A DNA stretch of 64,000 bases from Liolophura sinensis (GCF_032854445.1 NC_088305.1:19329717-19393716), one strand, 5' to 3'; positions 22,800 through 34,842 are shown, counted from the stretch's first letter. The notes: generated by a model not told the origin, from the sequence alone. Made by a program: numbers and translations.

Positions 22800-25700
22800 A
22801 TGGAGATGGTACAGAGAGGATATTCTCACCTAAAACAGTCTGCTTTCCTGCTTTTTGTGTTCCTGTTGAGAACTGTGAGTCCACACACCTTTTTTTCTCC
22901 GTTTTAAAGCTAAGGTTGCAACATTTATTGTTAGGCCGTTGACATTCGACTGGTCTCATATGTTCGTTGTGAAAAGTAGGCGAGGTAACTTGTAACCTTA
23001 ACTTATCAAATCCTTTTTTTTTCTTTTGTAAATAGAATTAAATAGAAACAAAAATTCACCAGTAGCCACACACTATATATGTACATTAGGTCAACTGGTC
23101 TAATGATGCACTGATGTGCCAACTGCCCAACAGTACAAAGTTGTAAGTACCGTAGTACATAACAAGTGATTCAAGTGGCACATTGCCATGTGAACTCAAA
23201 TGCGTCGTTAAGACCCTGAAGAGGGATCTTGTGCGTATGATTTTTTCAGATAGAAGCAACTGGATCATCTGCAACTGTTACTGGTAGTTGTACATTCTAT
23301 CCATGTATGTATGTATGCTTGGTATTTTACATGGCACTTAACAATTTTTCAGTCATGTGACGATGAGGAGTCTTTAGACGTGTGTCCATGTTCTGTGTCT
23401 TCTTGTGACAGGGCAAGACACCAAAGTGCTGCCACCACTGAAGTATCATGCTGAAGACACCAGACATGACACCACACACAGTCTCATTATACTGATACCG
23501 GTCAACGTTTTCTGTTTCCTTGTTCTAATCTCTCAGTGCTGAGCACGGAGGGAGGCAACAACAAGTACCATTTTTTAAATCTTTGGTATGCTCCGACCTG
23601 AGTTTGATCCCGGGTCTTCTGACTTTGAGGCGGATGCTCTAATTTTTTGTCTGGTACCCTGCCGCCTCTGCAGAGCAATGCATGTACATGTATGTAATTG
23701 TTAGGTGCAAGGTGCCAGATTAAAACCAAACTCTTGTGCATGGCAAAATATCTTTGAGCACATTTGTTCTTTTTCTGCGTTGCATCTGTTGTCATGCTTG
23801 TGGCAGCGCCACTCAAATCAGAATTATGTTTTTGCAATATTTAACCACATTTACCAAAATTTTCATGCGTATCAGATGCAGAGAATTTGGTATTAAATCT
23901 ATCATGCACTAACCCCACTCCAATATTAAAATCGAACGATTAAATCCTATGGCCTGTTGTGTCTTGTGGTTGTATGTACACCCACCATTACAACTCACTT
24001 CAATCCTGAGGGCCTCTGTGGCTGAGGGGGACAGCACGTCAATACAGCCTGTCACCAATGTGGTCGCTGTGAGTTCAAGTCCAACTCATGCCGTCTTCCT
24101 CTCCGGCCGTACATGGGAAGGTCTGTCAGCAACCTGCAGATGGAGCAGGATAAATTCATTTGGGGTGGGGATGGGGATGGGGATGGGGATAAACCATAAT
24201 CATCCACGTGTTGCTGGCAGACCTTCCCACGTACATGTACGGCCAGAGAGGAAGCCAGCATGAGGTGGACTTGAACTCACAGCAACAGCATTGGTGAGAG
24301 GCTTCTGGGTCAATACGTCGTGCTGGCACACTAAACACCACCGGCTACATTGGCCCTTAACTAAAGGCAAATAAATAAATAAATTGTATAATGTATTTAA
24401 TTATAAGTCAGATCAAACTCCCAGTCACTTGTGCCCAGTTTGGGATGTTTCTAGATGTAACATAGAATCTGCTTGTTCAGCACAACAGCATATTGATTTA
24501 ACATGATTGAGTGTTAGTTTCAGAAAATTAGTTTTCCCAAATTCTCTCTGTTGACATTGTTGACAACTTCTAAAGCTGAGCGTCTGTCGAAGCTCCAACT
24601 TCAAAAAATTGACCTGTGTTTTATGCTTTTGTTAGAAAGTTTGAGAAACCTTGTGATTGTGAACATGTGGCATTGTCTGTTGCTTGGCATGTTCAGTTCT
24701 CAGTTGGTGGACTACAACTGACAGCATCTGTCAGCTCTGACGTGAATGTGGTGTAGTGACGTAACCGTCACATCACCTGTTGCATGTGATGCTTCAGAAA
24801 GACCAGCTGTGGGAAAACTTGTGCTCAACTGAGCTTATTTGCACATTGCTGGTCGAATCTGAAAAAGCTTTGAGCCATAGGAAAGTAGAACATATGTGAA
24901 GCTCCGAGCAACTGCTGAGCTATTGAGTCCTATTTTTTGCACTTATCTAAAAACTAAACTATGTTTAACTGTGATCAACTAAAACCTCCCAGTTGCTGTG
25001 AAATGATTCCCATTGCCAAAAACCCAGTTGCCCTGAGGCAGAAGATCATTCTACTGTTTTTCTGACTTAAAACGTTCTCTCCATGCCGAGGTGGTAAGCA
25101 TGCCAGCGAGGCGCAATGACTCTTTAGGCTCTCACCTTCAGAGGTTGCTGTGAGCTCAAGTCCAGCTCATGCTGGTTTCCTCTCCGGCTGTACGTGGGAA
25201 TGTCTGCCAGCAGCATGCGGATGGTCGTGGGTTTTCCCTGGGTTCAGCCAGGTTTCCTTTCACCATAATGCTGGCCCTCGTCGTATAAGTGAAAATTTTT
25301 GAGTACGGCGTAAAACACCAATCAGATAAATAAACATTCTGATTTCAGAATAACACGATGGCAGGTTTTATTGTAATGTCCCCGGCTACCTGCAGACGTA
25401 TTCCCCGGCTCTTCTCAGTTTCCTCCCACCATAATGCTTGCCACCATCGTATAAGTGAAATATTCTTGAGCACGACGTAAAACACCCGTCAAATAAATAA
25501 ATAAAAAATGGTCTTGGACATGTATTTCTGTAACTTTTGCATTTATTCACAAATTCCATTTTCCCCGTCTTGCCTGTATAAAATTATCCCTGCTGAACGA
25601 GAGATTGTGTTTGAGAGAACATTTTGTTGAGTCTGAGGTCCCCAGATTTGGCTACAATTATACAGTGGCTGCTTAGGTCTGAGTTAACTGTGAGAAGTAG

Positions 25701-28700
25701 GTCATGGTGACCCTCTGTTCAGGCTTGTCCACAGGGAAACCCTGTGGGATAGAGAGTGGTGACTGATAGTGATATTTTGTTTATGCATGTGACATCTGGA
25801 AATGTCATGGGCTGCCGACAGTAGGCCTAAAGTTCAACATTTGTCCACTGACCATTTGTCCACTGACCATTTGTCCACTGACCATTTGTCCACAGACCCA
25901 TTTCTGCGCTGACCATTTGTCCACTGACCCAATTGTCCACTGACCATTTGTCCACTGAGCCATTTGTCTACTGGCCCATTTGTCCACTGACCATTTGTCC
26001 ATGGTCCCATTTCTGCGCTGACCATTTGTCCACTGACCCAATTGTCCATTGACCATTTGTCCACTGCCCCATTTGTCCACTGAGCCATTTCTCTACTGGC
26101 CCATTTGTCCACTGACCCAATTGTCCACTGACCATTTGTCCACTGACCATTTGTCCACTGCCCCATTTGTCCACTGAGCCATTTGTCCACTGCCCCATTT
26201 GTCCACTGAGCCATTTGTCCACTGCCCCATTTGTCCACTGAGCCATTTGTCCACTGCCCCATTTGTCCACTGAGCCATTTGTCTACTGACCCATTTGTCC
26301 ACTGCCCCATTTGTCCACTGACCATTTGTCCACTGACCCATTTGTCCACTGAGCCATTTGTCTACTGACCCATTTGTCCACTGCCCCATTTGTCCACTGA
26401 CCATTTGTCCACTGACCCATTTGTCCACTGTCAATTTGTCCACTGACTATTTTGCCTGATTCTGATTGATTCATTCACCTTATAAGAGTGTTTTGTGTTA
26501 AGGTTGATCAGAAAAACTTAAGTGTTGGTATCAAAATTGTTCATTTTAGGACCTTCATGTACTTCTGAAAGTGCTTTTTTTTTTTTGAGGCCCAACTGTA
26601 GACCCTAAACAGGGCCCAGTTTCATAAAGACATTGTACATGTACGATAATTGCACATATAGAACAATCGTACAATAATAGTGACGTACAAAATACTGTAC
26701 GACAAATGTACGATAAAAAAATGTTGCACGCCGCTTTGTAAAACTGGGCCCTGGAATATCTTAATGATATCCCTTGTTACAGCATACCATTATGTGCGGT
26801 ACAAGTTTCTAATACGGTTCGTAGCGAAAAGAACACCTACATGTCGTTAGATTTAAGAACTGTAGAACACCAAATTTTCATGACGACACCATAACAATTC
26901 TTTAGGGGTTGAAGTTTTACACATACATGTACATGTACGAAATCACTGCTGCATTAGCTCGGAGATTGGTTGGCCATGTTCCTAGCTTAGCTTACACATT
27001 AACTGAAATTTCTGAAAGCTAAGCTGGGAAGAATGGAACATATCCCAGATTTACTGTCGTATTTATATATGTGTGTACAGAAATGGAAACTGTGTGCCAA
27101 AAAATGACACCAGTTGTCATATTTTCATATGAAGTTATTACAGTCACATAAACTTGGAATTTTAGCAGTGGAAATGTTCAGATACATGTATTTAATTCAG
27201 TTAATGAAGGACCTAGAGCCGTCTCACCCATGCGATCGAAGTGAGTTCAGTGTCATCTCGTGCTGACTTATTCTCTCTAAGTCATATGTCAGAAGGCCAT
27301 ATGTCAGAAGGCCTTTCAGCAACCTTCAGATCAAATATTTTTGAGTTTGGCCTAAAACAACAATCAGATATTAACTAGAAACACAAAGCAGTTTTGACAG
27401 GGGTCCATGTCGTTCGTTGTCGAAGTTATCACTGTAGACTGTCAAATGGGAGACAACTGAACTATATCTAAATGCACAACGCCTTTCGGAAGTCATTGAC
27501 AGTGCAGCAGAATTGAGCAAGTCAACAGATTATATATCTGTCCAGATGCCGTTCAACTCAATGTTACAGCAATAGGATAAACAGATATTTAGGGGGAAAA
27601 AAGGGTGGTGTCATTTAAACTCTTCTAGCGAGGAAACTGTTAGTTGTAGCTCAAGTCTGTTCACTTGGAAAGAACATGTCTTGGGCTACAATTCTGTGCA
27701 GCTGGTACTCCCATAGTTCTGGAGTTGCAGGTCATCGAAATTACGTAACTAAATTTTAGTTTTCATGACCATATCTTAAAAAGTTACATAGATAGGCAGA
27801 TTGGGAATCAGTGACTGAAAAAACAACAGAGTACGTTAAAAAAGATTGAAATTTGAAAACTAGTTGTGACATCACAACTGCAACCAATGGCGAGCTTCCA
27901 CAGTTTTGACCAGAAGTCAACGATTTTAACAAATTTAGCTACCAGCGGTCTACTTGCATATCAAATTTCAAAACAATCAGTTCAGTGGGTCTTGAGAAGA
28001 TGATGCTTAAATGATTTCATGTAAAATCCAATATGGCTGCCAAACCATGTGACATAAAAAAAAATCGATCTCCGTAATTTTACTGCAAAATTTCAGTCAG
28101 TCAATCGGTCAAGCGGTCTAGGCTGTATGTTGCTCATAAAAATCGGTGGAATAATAATAATCCGAACTAAAACAATAGGTGTCCCGCAGGACTACCTGTG
28201 TGGACCCGCTGATAACTAAGTAAGTAAAATGTATAAAGCATATACCGTAATGAGTACATGGGTGTGAATATTGTCCACATACATGTACTATTAAGAAGTG
28301 GTATTTAATATCCAAGGGATCTTATACCCTGTTTTTTTTTTTTAAAACGTGTACTGGTATTGGTTGAAATCATAGAATTGTCTGATGTAAGGATAACAGG
28401 AAGTGGATTCATATTTGTGTGTACGTGTGTGGAGGACACGGGACGAGAAAGAATGATAACTGTATGAGATCATTATTGGGAATATTTTTATCCATCTTTT
28501 GACTCGTCACTTTCGTCACAAAGTTTTAAACTAGACAGATCAGTGTAATACATTGTATTTGCTGGTCGTTTCATGGTCAGGTTTTCTCCTAGATTGATCA
28601 TAGATAAATCAGTTAGAAGAAAGCATTATGTTTGTCGTTAGTCATGGTTACATTCCAAAGCCCAGACATGCCATAAGCTGTAGATGTTGCCATATTTACC

Positions 28701-31700
28701 TCAAATGTGCCACCGTTATAACACCTGTCAAATGTTTTACATATAAGTGTACTGGCTGCAGTAGTGTAATGGCTATTGCATCTGCATCATAAATGGTAGA
28801 TCTTGGGTTCAGTACCAGTTGAAGTCATAACTTAAACTTTTCATGTCTGATGTCTTCAACATGTCACTTCAGTGAGGCAGCACTATAAGTATATGTTGTC
28901 TTTGTGCCCAGCATGCAGCACAGAGGCACCATAGTGATACAACCAAGCGATTGTTAAAAGCAACATTAAACTCTGAGTCAGACAGGGGATATTCTGTATA
29001 GTTTGTGTTGATATTTCTACACACTATGATTGTATAAATGTGAATGAATCGATATACAAGGAGATAGGTCTGGTATTTCTAATCCACAACCGCCTCTGCA
29101 ACCAATATTCTGAAACATTGTGATAGAACTATGGGTGTAGAGAAATAATTTGCACAGTTTTATGAAGCTTGCATCTTTAATGACACAAACAAATCATTTT
29201 TCGGAAATTTTCATTATAATTGTATGCATAAATTCCACTGGAAAAGATGCTTTGGTGGTTGAAAAGGTTGAAGGTTTACAGTCTGTTTCCTTCTGTTTGC
29301 AGGTGGACTCTCGGTATTGCTGGCATATCTTCCATGGTCATACACAGTACTTCTAGTAAGTTGTGCTAAAAATTGGGACAAAGATATTGGGCAAACCTAG
29401 TCAATGGTTTAAATGCTTGTAGGGGCCTCCGTGGCTCAGTCGGTTAGCGTGCTAGCACAGCGTAATGACCCAGAAGCCTCTCACCAATGCGGTCGTTGTG
29501 AGTTCAAGACCAGCTCATGCTGCCTTCCTCTCCGGCCGTACGTGGGAAGGTCTGTCAGCAACCTGCGGATGGTCGTGGGTTTCCCCCGGGCTGTGCCCGG
29601 TTTCCACCCACCATAATGCTGGCCGCCGTCGTATAAGTGAAATATTCTTGAGTACGGCGTAAAACACCAATCAGAAAAAAAAAAATGCTTGTAAATGCTT
29701 GTAACATGTTGCTTCGATCCCTTTTTTCTGCATTCCCTACATTTACTGTTCGTTAATGATCAGAAGCGGTCAGATTGCTTTTCATGTGGTGTTACATGAA
29801 ATTCATTGGAAATCATCAATACATAGACTAGTGATTTGGCCATGCAGGTGACAATCTGTGGCTATATGTGGGATGTCTCATCAGTAACTTTCCAAAGCCT
29901 GGCATTGTGCTTTGCAGTTTGGTTTTCTGCACACATGAAAGTTATAGCACAATACCCTAAATACACCGAATTTCCGCCCACAAAAGTTCATTTTTTAGGC
30001 AAATAAATGACAAAATATCAGTTTTGGTGCCGAAACATACATTCGCAGAATACAGTAAATTGAGCAAATTGATAGGTCATTTAAGGTATTGTTTATTTCT
30101 ACTTAAAACATCACTTCTGTGATCAGATAGCCAGAACATCCCACTAGTGTGAATACTGGGCTGAAATATGGCATCTAGAATAAAGACTAGGAAGGTTAAG
30201 AGTTACCTCTAAGACTGACCGACTGCGCCAGAAACATTTAATTCTCTGCATTGCTCTGGTTGAATTTGTGTCTAACCATCAGGATTTGAACGTGCACATT
30301 AAGATGCGTTAAAAGTTATTAAATTTTGCTCTTGGTGCTGAAAACTTATCCTCCTACCGTCCAAACAAAAATAAGATAAAAAGAAGATTCACAGTCAGGC
30401 AGAATGGAGAACTTATTCTTGGACACTCCACCCTCAAATTTGAATACCTTAAATGGACCATAACTTTTATCCACGACTAACTTGCTCATTTTTCCGGGAT
30501 TCTGAGAGCCCTATTGATTCTATATAGGTGTTTGCAGGTTTACTTGGAGCATGGAATGATATTCTAAGTTTAAACACCAAAAATATTATTTTGTGACATT
30601 TATTTGCTTCTAAAAAATGCACTTTTGTGGACGGAATTTTAGGTCAGTTAGAGTAGATGTTGTAGGTTTTATTTTATTTATTTATTTATTTGTTTTTTAT
30701 CTTTTATCTTCTCGATTCTATTGGATTACAACCATATACATGCAGCTGACTGAAATCTTTTTTGTGTAACAAAAGTCAGTTTCATCAGCGTAGTTATCAG
30801 CAGGACAACTTTCAAATTCATTTCAATACAACTACTGTACGTGGGAAGGTCTTGCAGCAACCTGCGAATGATCGTGGGTTCCCCCCAGGCTCTGCCTGGT
30901 TTCCTCCCACCGTAATGCTGGCTGTCGTCGTATAAGTGAAATATGATTGAATACGGCGTAAAACACCAATCAAATAAAAAAATAAATCAGTACAAACTAT
31001 ATACATGCATATGTAGCTGACTGCAACAGCAGTTTTTTGGCAAGGATTGGATCAAGGGGGGACAACTTTGTCATCATGGGAGATAATGCCCATGATGCTA
31101 TCCTGTTAAACCCAGATGAGAGTAATAAACTGTGCTAGCAGTGCAGGAAATTTGACAACTTAATCTAGCTCAAAACATTCCCCTTATTAGACTTGTTCGC
31201 TGTTTTACTGACACCGACACAGACACTGCTACACACTTTAGTCAGGCAGACCTTAAGGTGAAAATATTGTCAACATAAAATGGAATGTAATACAAAACTG
31301 TTTTATGGCGATATAAGCCCAAAACTAGGCTGTCTCATGTTCACAACTGAATGTTAAAACTAGGCTTTCTCATGTTCACAACTGAATGTTAAAACTAGGC
31401 TTTCTCATGTTCACGACTGAATGTTAAAACTAGGCTGTCTCATGCTCACAACTGAATGTTAAAACTAGGCTTTCTCATGTTCACAACTGAATGTTAAAAC
31501 TAGGCTTTCTCATGTTCACAACTGAATGTTAAATCTAGGCTTTCTCATTTCACGTTTCTTTGGGCTCTGCACGGATTTTACTTTCACCCATATTTGTTTT
31601 ACATAAAGCAAATAATCTAAATGTTCTCACTTATATATGATGACTAAAATCAATAAATTTGTGGGTTTGTCATGGTTTGTTTTTTTTTTTCTTACAGCTG

Positions 31701-34596
31701 TGGGGTCCATCAGACGTGCTGTGGAACAAAGTGTTGTGACAACATCGTAGCGTTTTACAGACTCTGGTACTTTTGGTGAGAGAATATTTTTGAATCACAT
31801 GAATCGATTAAATAAAGTAAAACTTTTGAGGAGACAAACCATGATTACATTCAGTGCATTGTGAATTAGTAATTTAAAAACTATTTAATTATATAAATAA
31901 ATGTTGATTATTTGTTAGTACGAGTAATCATTCATAGGTTGGTTTCTATGATGTCCTGGAGATTCTTGCATTTCAGTCGTACAGGCTTAGTCCCTGCCTT
32001 GAACATGGAATTTGTGAATTTCTCCCACTGTGACTGTTCAGGCATTGGTTGTAATGAGCAGTTCAGAATGCTCCTGTGGCAAAAGACCGCACTTTTTTAC
32101 ACTGGTCAATCTGGGTTCTTCCACCCATATCACATACCACCATGGAAAAGGGAAGCATTCTTTAATTAATATGGTACGTGCTAAATACATGTATCAAGCA
32201 AATACCTGAAAACCGCCATAAATTCAAATACAGGTATACTTCATGATTTAGCATATTACAGGAATGTGTTTTATGATTTCTGTGAAATTTATTTGTTCCA
32301 ATACCTGAAAAATACATTTATGTTTTCTTACCTTATGAATTGTGCTAACATGTTGCATCTAAATTTATACTTTGCTGGTCAAATTTGTTGAGGATTTAGG
32401 GTATATAAATAAATAAATAAATAAATAATGGAGTTGTCCTCTGTAAGAAGAGCTAACCCCACAAGCTTATTGGTCCAAGTAGCCAGCACAAAAAGCTACA
32501 TGCTGAAGTTTTTTTTGCCAAGTTTCTTTCCATCTTCATCAATGCTTCATCAGTTCTCTTCAGACAAGGGGCCATAAGCACAGGGGATGGGGGGCTGGGG
32601 GCTGCCTCCGTGGCTCAGTTGGTTAACGCGCTAGCGCAGCATTATGACCCAGGAGTCTTTCACCAATGCGGTCACTGTGAGTTCAAGTCCAGCTCATGCT
32701 GGCTTCCACTCTGGCCATATGTGGGAAGATCTGTCAGCAACCTGCGGATGGTCGTGGGTTTCCCCCGGGCTGTGCCCAGTTTCCACCCACCATAATGCTG
32801 GCCGCCATCATATAAGTGAAATATTCTTGAATACGGCGGTGTTTAACACCAATCAAATCAATAAATAAACAAACATAAGCACGGGTCACATTGATATAAA
32901 GTCATTGTTCAGCACTGCGTCGGTTTGTTGACAGGATATTTGTGCTGATGTTGTTCGTGGCGTGTTCAGGTGGAGGCTTCTGGCTGCGAAGACGAAGGAT
33001 GGGAGATGATTTAAGGGCCTCTCTCACCTCAACGTCAGACGATGGGTTTGTCAGAAGTAAGCGCTGAATTGTGTCATGACATCACACTGATGTGCTAGAC
33101 TTTTCAGCAGTGACTTATACAACTTTATAATTTGCTCGTACTTTCGGTTGGTAGAAGTTTTGACATCGTAACTTTTCACATGTGCTTTCTATCTTTTAAG
33201 ATAGGCCATTCATTTAACATTATTGAAAGACGTTGATGGAGAATTTGCACTTACCTGGAACACAGGATCAACTTAGCACTCTTTCCCCCCACAGAGTTGA
33301 TTTTATAGATTTTATAATATTTTGAACACATCTTAAACTGCATACATATATTTAAAAAATAGAAACCAAACCTTTAAGAAAGGTGTCATTAGATTGAGAA
33401 ATGTTACTAAGTACACCAAAGGATTGGTTTATGTGTTGTGACACACAAGAAACTTTTCATCCATAAAGTGTCTGCCACAGCGGATGACTGTGGTCTTCAC
33501 AGTGTAGTCTTGAGTATGGCATAAAACAACATTGAAATATTATAATAAATAAATAAATAAAATAATCCATAAAACTATTGGCCCAACTTGTAAATACCTT
33601 TGAACAGTGACCATTTTTAGCTGTGACAAACAGCTGCTTTAAAGTTACCCAGTATGTCTGGCTGCAGGCAGTCAAATCCTGTCTTGTGACAAGCAGCTGT
33701 GTTAAAGTTACCAGGTATGTCTAGCTCCAGGCAGTCAAATCCTGTCTTGTGACAAACAGCTGTGTTAAAGTTACCTGGTATGTCTGGCACCAGGCAGTCA
33801 GATCCTGTCTTGTGACAAGCAGCTAGGTTATAGTTACCTGGCATGTCTGGCTGCAGGCAGTCAAATCCTGTCTTGTGACAGACAGCTGTTTTAAAGCTAC
33901 CTGGTATGCCTGGCTGCAGGCAGTCAAATCCTGTCTTGTGACAAGGGCCATACAGTGTACACCTGATGAAGGGCATGAGAGCAGGAGGACACGAAATCCT
34001 TTATGGGGCATGTCTCTGCTATTGTTACTTTTTTCAAAAGTCAGAAAAGTATTTCAAACTGCAGCTTTTATTATAGATATTTTGACAAAAGAGCCATAAT
34101 CGTTTTAGAAAATAGCTCAGCTAATTGCCTGTCAGTCAATGTCAGACACATGCCTTTGCTAGGTATATTTTTAAAATGATATTTTGTGAAAGGTAATCAT
34201 TTGGTCAATTCTAAAACATTGGCAAATATTTGATTGGATTTTCGTGATGGGCTGACAGGCAGTTCTGACTTATTTTTATTATTGGTTGTAATTTAAGTTA
34301 ACATCTGTTGTGTTTCAGACCTCCGAGAATATAACCGTCCAAGAATCGTAAATGTACAGCGAGATCAGTTTTCTCCTGTTCACCACCAGGAGGCCAATCA
34401 ACTTCCTGTTCAGCCACCAGCATATTCCGATGTGGCGGAATCAAAACCACCGAGCTATGAAAGCCTTTTTCGAGATCAAGGACAGCGGGGAGATAACCCT
34501 AGTTTCCAAGAAGAAGAAAGACACTCAGAGCACAATGGAGAATCCAATCATGCCCTTGACAAAGCACAAGGACAAATGGTTGTTGTTGTTTCATAA
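22800..34596 (+). CDS. Gene B: VOPP1/WBP1-family membrane adaptor, 5 coding exons
   Basis: Coding exons are 22800-22874, 29303-29355, 31698-31775, 32935-33056 and 34319-34596, totalling 606 nt and 201 aa. Every junction is AG/GT with a continuous frame (intron phases 0, 2, 2, 1). The start has a good context (aacATGG); M3 is an alternative. Residues 14-24 are the hydrophobic core of a signal peptide (SAFLLFVFLLR). The lumenal domain has C31, C44 and the CCGTKCC block (50-56). LWYFW (65-69) opens the membrane helix to about 86, followed by RRRR (87-90). The tail has PPAY (142-145) and PPSY (153-156), then an acidic, polar C terminus. This is the VOPP1/WBP1/WBP1L plan, whose members recruit WW-domain proteins to endosomal/lysosomal membranes. 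Intron 1 is 6.4 kb and filled with SINEs and a minisatellite. Which vertebrate member it corresponds to cannot be decided by eye. Confidence 0.87.
23380..23680 (-). repeat. SINE group III, minus orientation
   Basis: On the minus strand a head with gagcatccgcctcaaagtca and acccgggatcaaactcaggt is followed by ttaaaaaatggtacttgttg. Next come a central block ggtatcagtataatgagact and an end with cttcagtggtggcagcactt. The copy at 53.5 kb has the same order. It lies in intron 1 of gene B. Confidence 0.6.
24005..24145 (+). repeat. SINE group I, 5' half (left arm of inverted pair)
   Basis: It reads ggcctctgtggctgaggggg, then gtggtcgctgtgagttcaag and gggaaggtctgtcagcaacc. It ends before the 3' part, where a GGGGAT-repeat linker (about 24160-24190) begins. 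Confidence 0.8.
24195..24357 (-). repeat. SINE group I, 5' half (right arm of inverted pair)
   Basis: The segment is the reverse complement of group I from the middle (tgttgctggcagaccttccc) back to the head (agaggcttctgggtcaatac). Together with the left arm it makes an inverted pair around a ggggatggggatggggat linker, so the transcript of gene B intron 1 can form a long hairpin. Confidence 0.8.
25083..25335 (+). repeat. SINE group I, nearly full length
   Basis: It begins ccatgccgaggtggtaagc, continues gtgagctcaagtccagctca and ggatggtcgtgggttttccc, and ends gtacggcgtaaaacaccaat with cagataaataaac. It lies in intron 1 of gene B. Confidence 0.8.
25383..25506 (+). repeat. SINE group I, 3' part
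   Basis: Only the end is present: tttcctcccaccataatgct, tataagtgaaatattcttga and an aaataaataaataaaa tail. It directly follows the previous copy after about 50 bp. Confidence 0.8.
25840..26460. repeat. 15/16-bp minisatellite, about 39 copies
   Basis: Units of 15 bp (catttgtccactgac) and 16 bp (ccatttgtccactgag or ccccatttgtccactg) are mixed. From about 26150 to 26290 they alternate as a 32-bp dimer. Minus-strand frames read WTNG/VDKW-type repeats in several registers and are not genes. The array lies in intron 1 of gene B. Confidence 0.92.
26461..27213. other. Intron 1 of gene B, nothing firm
   Basis: A short patch (26600-26750) contains repeated tgtacgataa/gtacgac words between two copies of gggccc...agttt(c)ata-like text, which may be a small inverted element. 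No exon was found. Confidence 0.35.
27214..27370 (+). repeat. SINE group I, strongly degenerate
   Basis: The words gtctcacccatgcgatcgaa, gtgagttcagtgtcatctcg and tttcagcaaccttcagat, followed by aaatatttttgagtttggcc, are spaced as in group I. They contain a small internal duplication (catatgtcagaaggc twice). Confidence 0.55.
27390..28215. mobile_element. Possible non-coding transposon remnant
   Basis: The stretch has the feel of a dispersed non-autonomous element: ggtctacttgcatatcaaat, tttcaaaacaatcagttcag, then aataataataatccgaacta and aaacaataggtgtcccgcag near the right end. I cannot define terminal repeats or a family and found no second copy in the window, so the call rests on style only. 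Confidence 0.25.
28745..28985 (+). repeat. tRNA-like SINE related to groups II/III
   Basis: A head with ctgcagtagtgtaatggcta and gatcttgggttcagtacc is followed by acttcagtgaggcagcacta, close to the cagtgaagcagcac word of group II. The end, gcaacattaaactctgagtc, also resembles the group II 3' end. It lies in intron 1 of gene B. Confidence 0.4.
29085..29255 (-). repeat. Dispersed repeat family VII
   Basis: Its reverse complement (gaatttatgcatacaattat, aagcttcataaaa, then ccatagttc, caatattggttgcagaggcgg) matches 57925-58105 in order and spacing. No tRNA head or coding sequence is visible. It ends about 50 bp before exon 2 of gene B. Confidence 0.6.
29422..29682 (+). mobile_element. SINE group I, full length with target duplication
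   Basis: This is the cleanest full-length copy. It starts ggggcctccgtggctcagtc, has a B-box-like gtgagttcaagaccagc and ends gcgtaaaacaccaatcagaa plus an A run. It is flanked by an 11-bp duplication, aaatgcttgta, at 29411-29421 and 29683-29693. The A-box match tggctcagtcgg supports a tRNA origin and RNA polymerase III transcription. It sits in sense orientation in intron 2 of gene B. Confidence 0.92.
29830..29940 (+). repeat. Fragment of SINE group IV body
   Basis: The words ggctatatgtgggatgtctc, atcagtaactttccaaagcc and ttgcagtttggttttctgc resemble the group IV body, but the match is weak. Confidence 0.3.
30836..30988 (+). repeat. SINE group I, 3' half
   Basis: It begins in the middle (gtacgtgggaaggtcttgca) and runs to gaatacggcgtaaaacacca with an aataaaaaaataaat tail. 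It lies in intron 2 of gene B. Confidence 0.85.
31310..31555. repeat. 35-bp minisatellite, about 6.5 copies
   Basis: The unit is aaaactaggctttctcatgt followed by tcacaactgaatgtt. Copies are nearly identical, so the array is young. It ends about 140 bp before exon 3 of gene B. Confidence 0.92.
32585..32872 (+). mobile_element. SINE group I, full length
   Basis: It reads gcctccgtggctcagttggt through cggatggtcgtgggtttccc to aacaccaatcaaatcaataa. The word cataagcac occurs just before it (near 32573) and again at its end (near 32873) and is a likely target duplication. It ends about 60 bp before exon 4 of gene B. Confidence 0.88.
33600..33950. repeat. 63-bp minisatellite, about 5.5 copies
   Basis: The unit holds tgtgacaaacagctg, ttaaagttacctggtatgtc and tggctgcaggcagtcaaatc plus ctgtct. 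The 63-bp length keeps one minus-strand frame open (CHKTGFDCLQPDIPGNF-type peptide), which is not a gene. It lies in intron 4 of gene B. Confidence 0.9.
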
Positions 34597-34842
34597 ACTC
34601 TTTTAAGATAACATTTAATTGTTTTTGTAATTAATCTGTAATTCTTTTGTTGATTTGTTTTTTGGGGGGTTTTTTTCTCACAAAATTTGTATTCTGTGAA
34701 CATCTATATACTATATATTTATTAAGTACATATATATGTAATTTGTTACTAACTTTCAATGGCTGTTGGTGATATAACGTATTTGTCATGAAAAATTATT
34801 CTAATTTCAAAACACTGTGATTTGTTTACACAGACCTTTACA

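Noticed and set aside
25834-26349. 171-codon WTNG/VDKW repeat frame
   Set aside because: The frame switches registers with 15- and 16-bp units and overlaps several equal frames; it is an array by-product.
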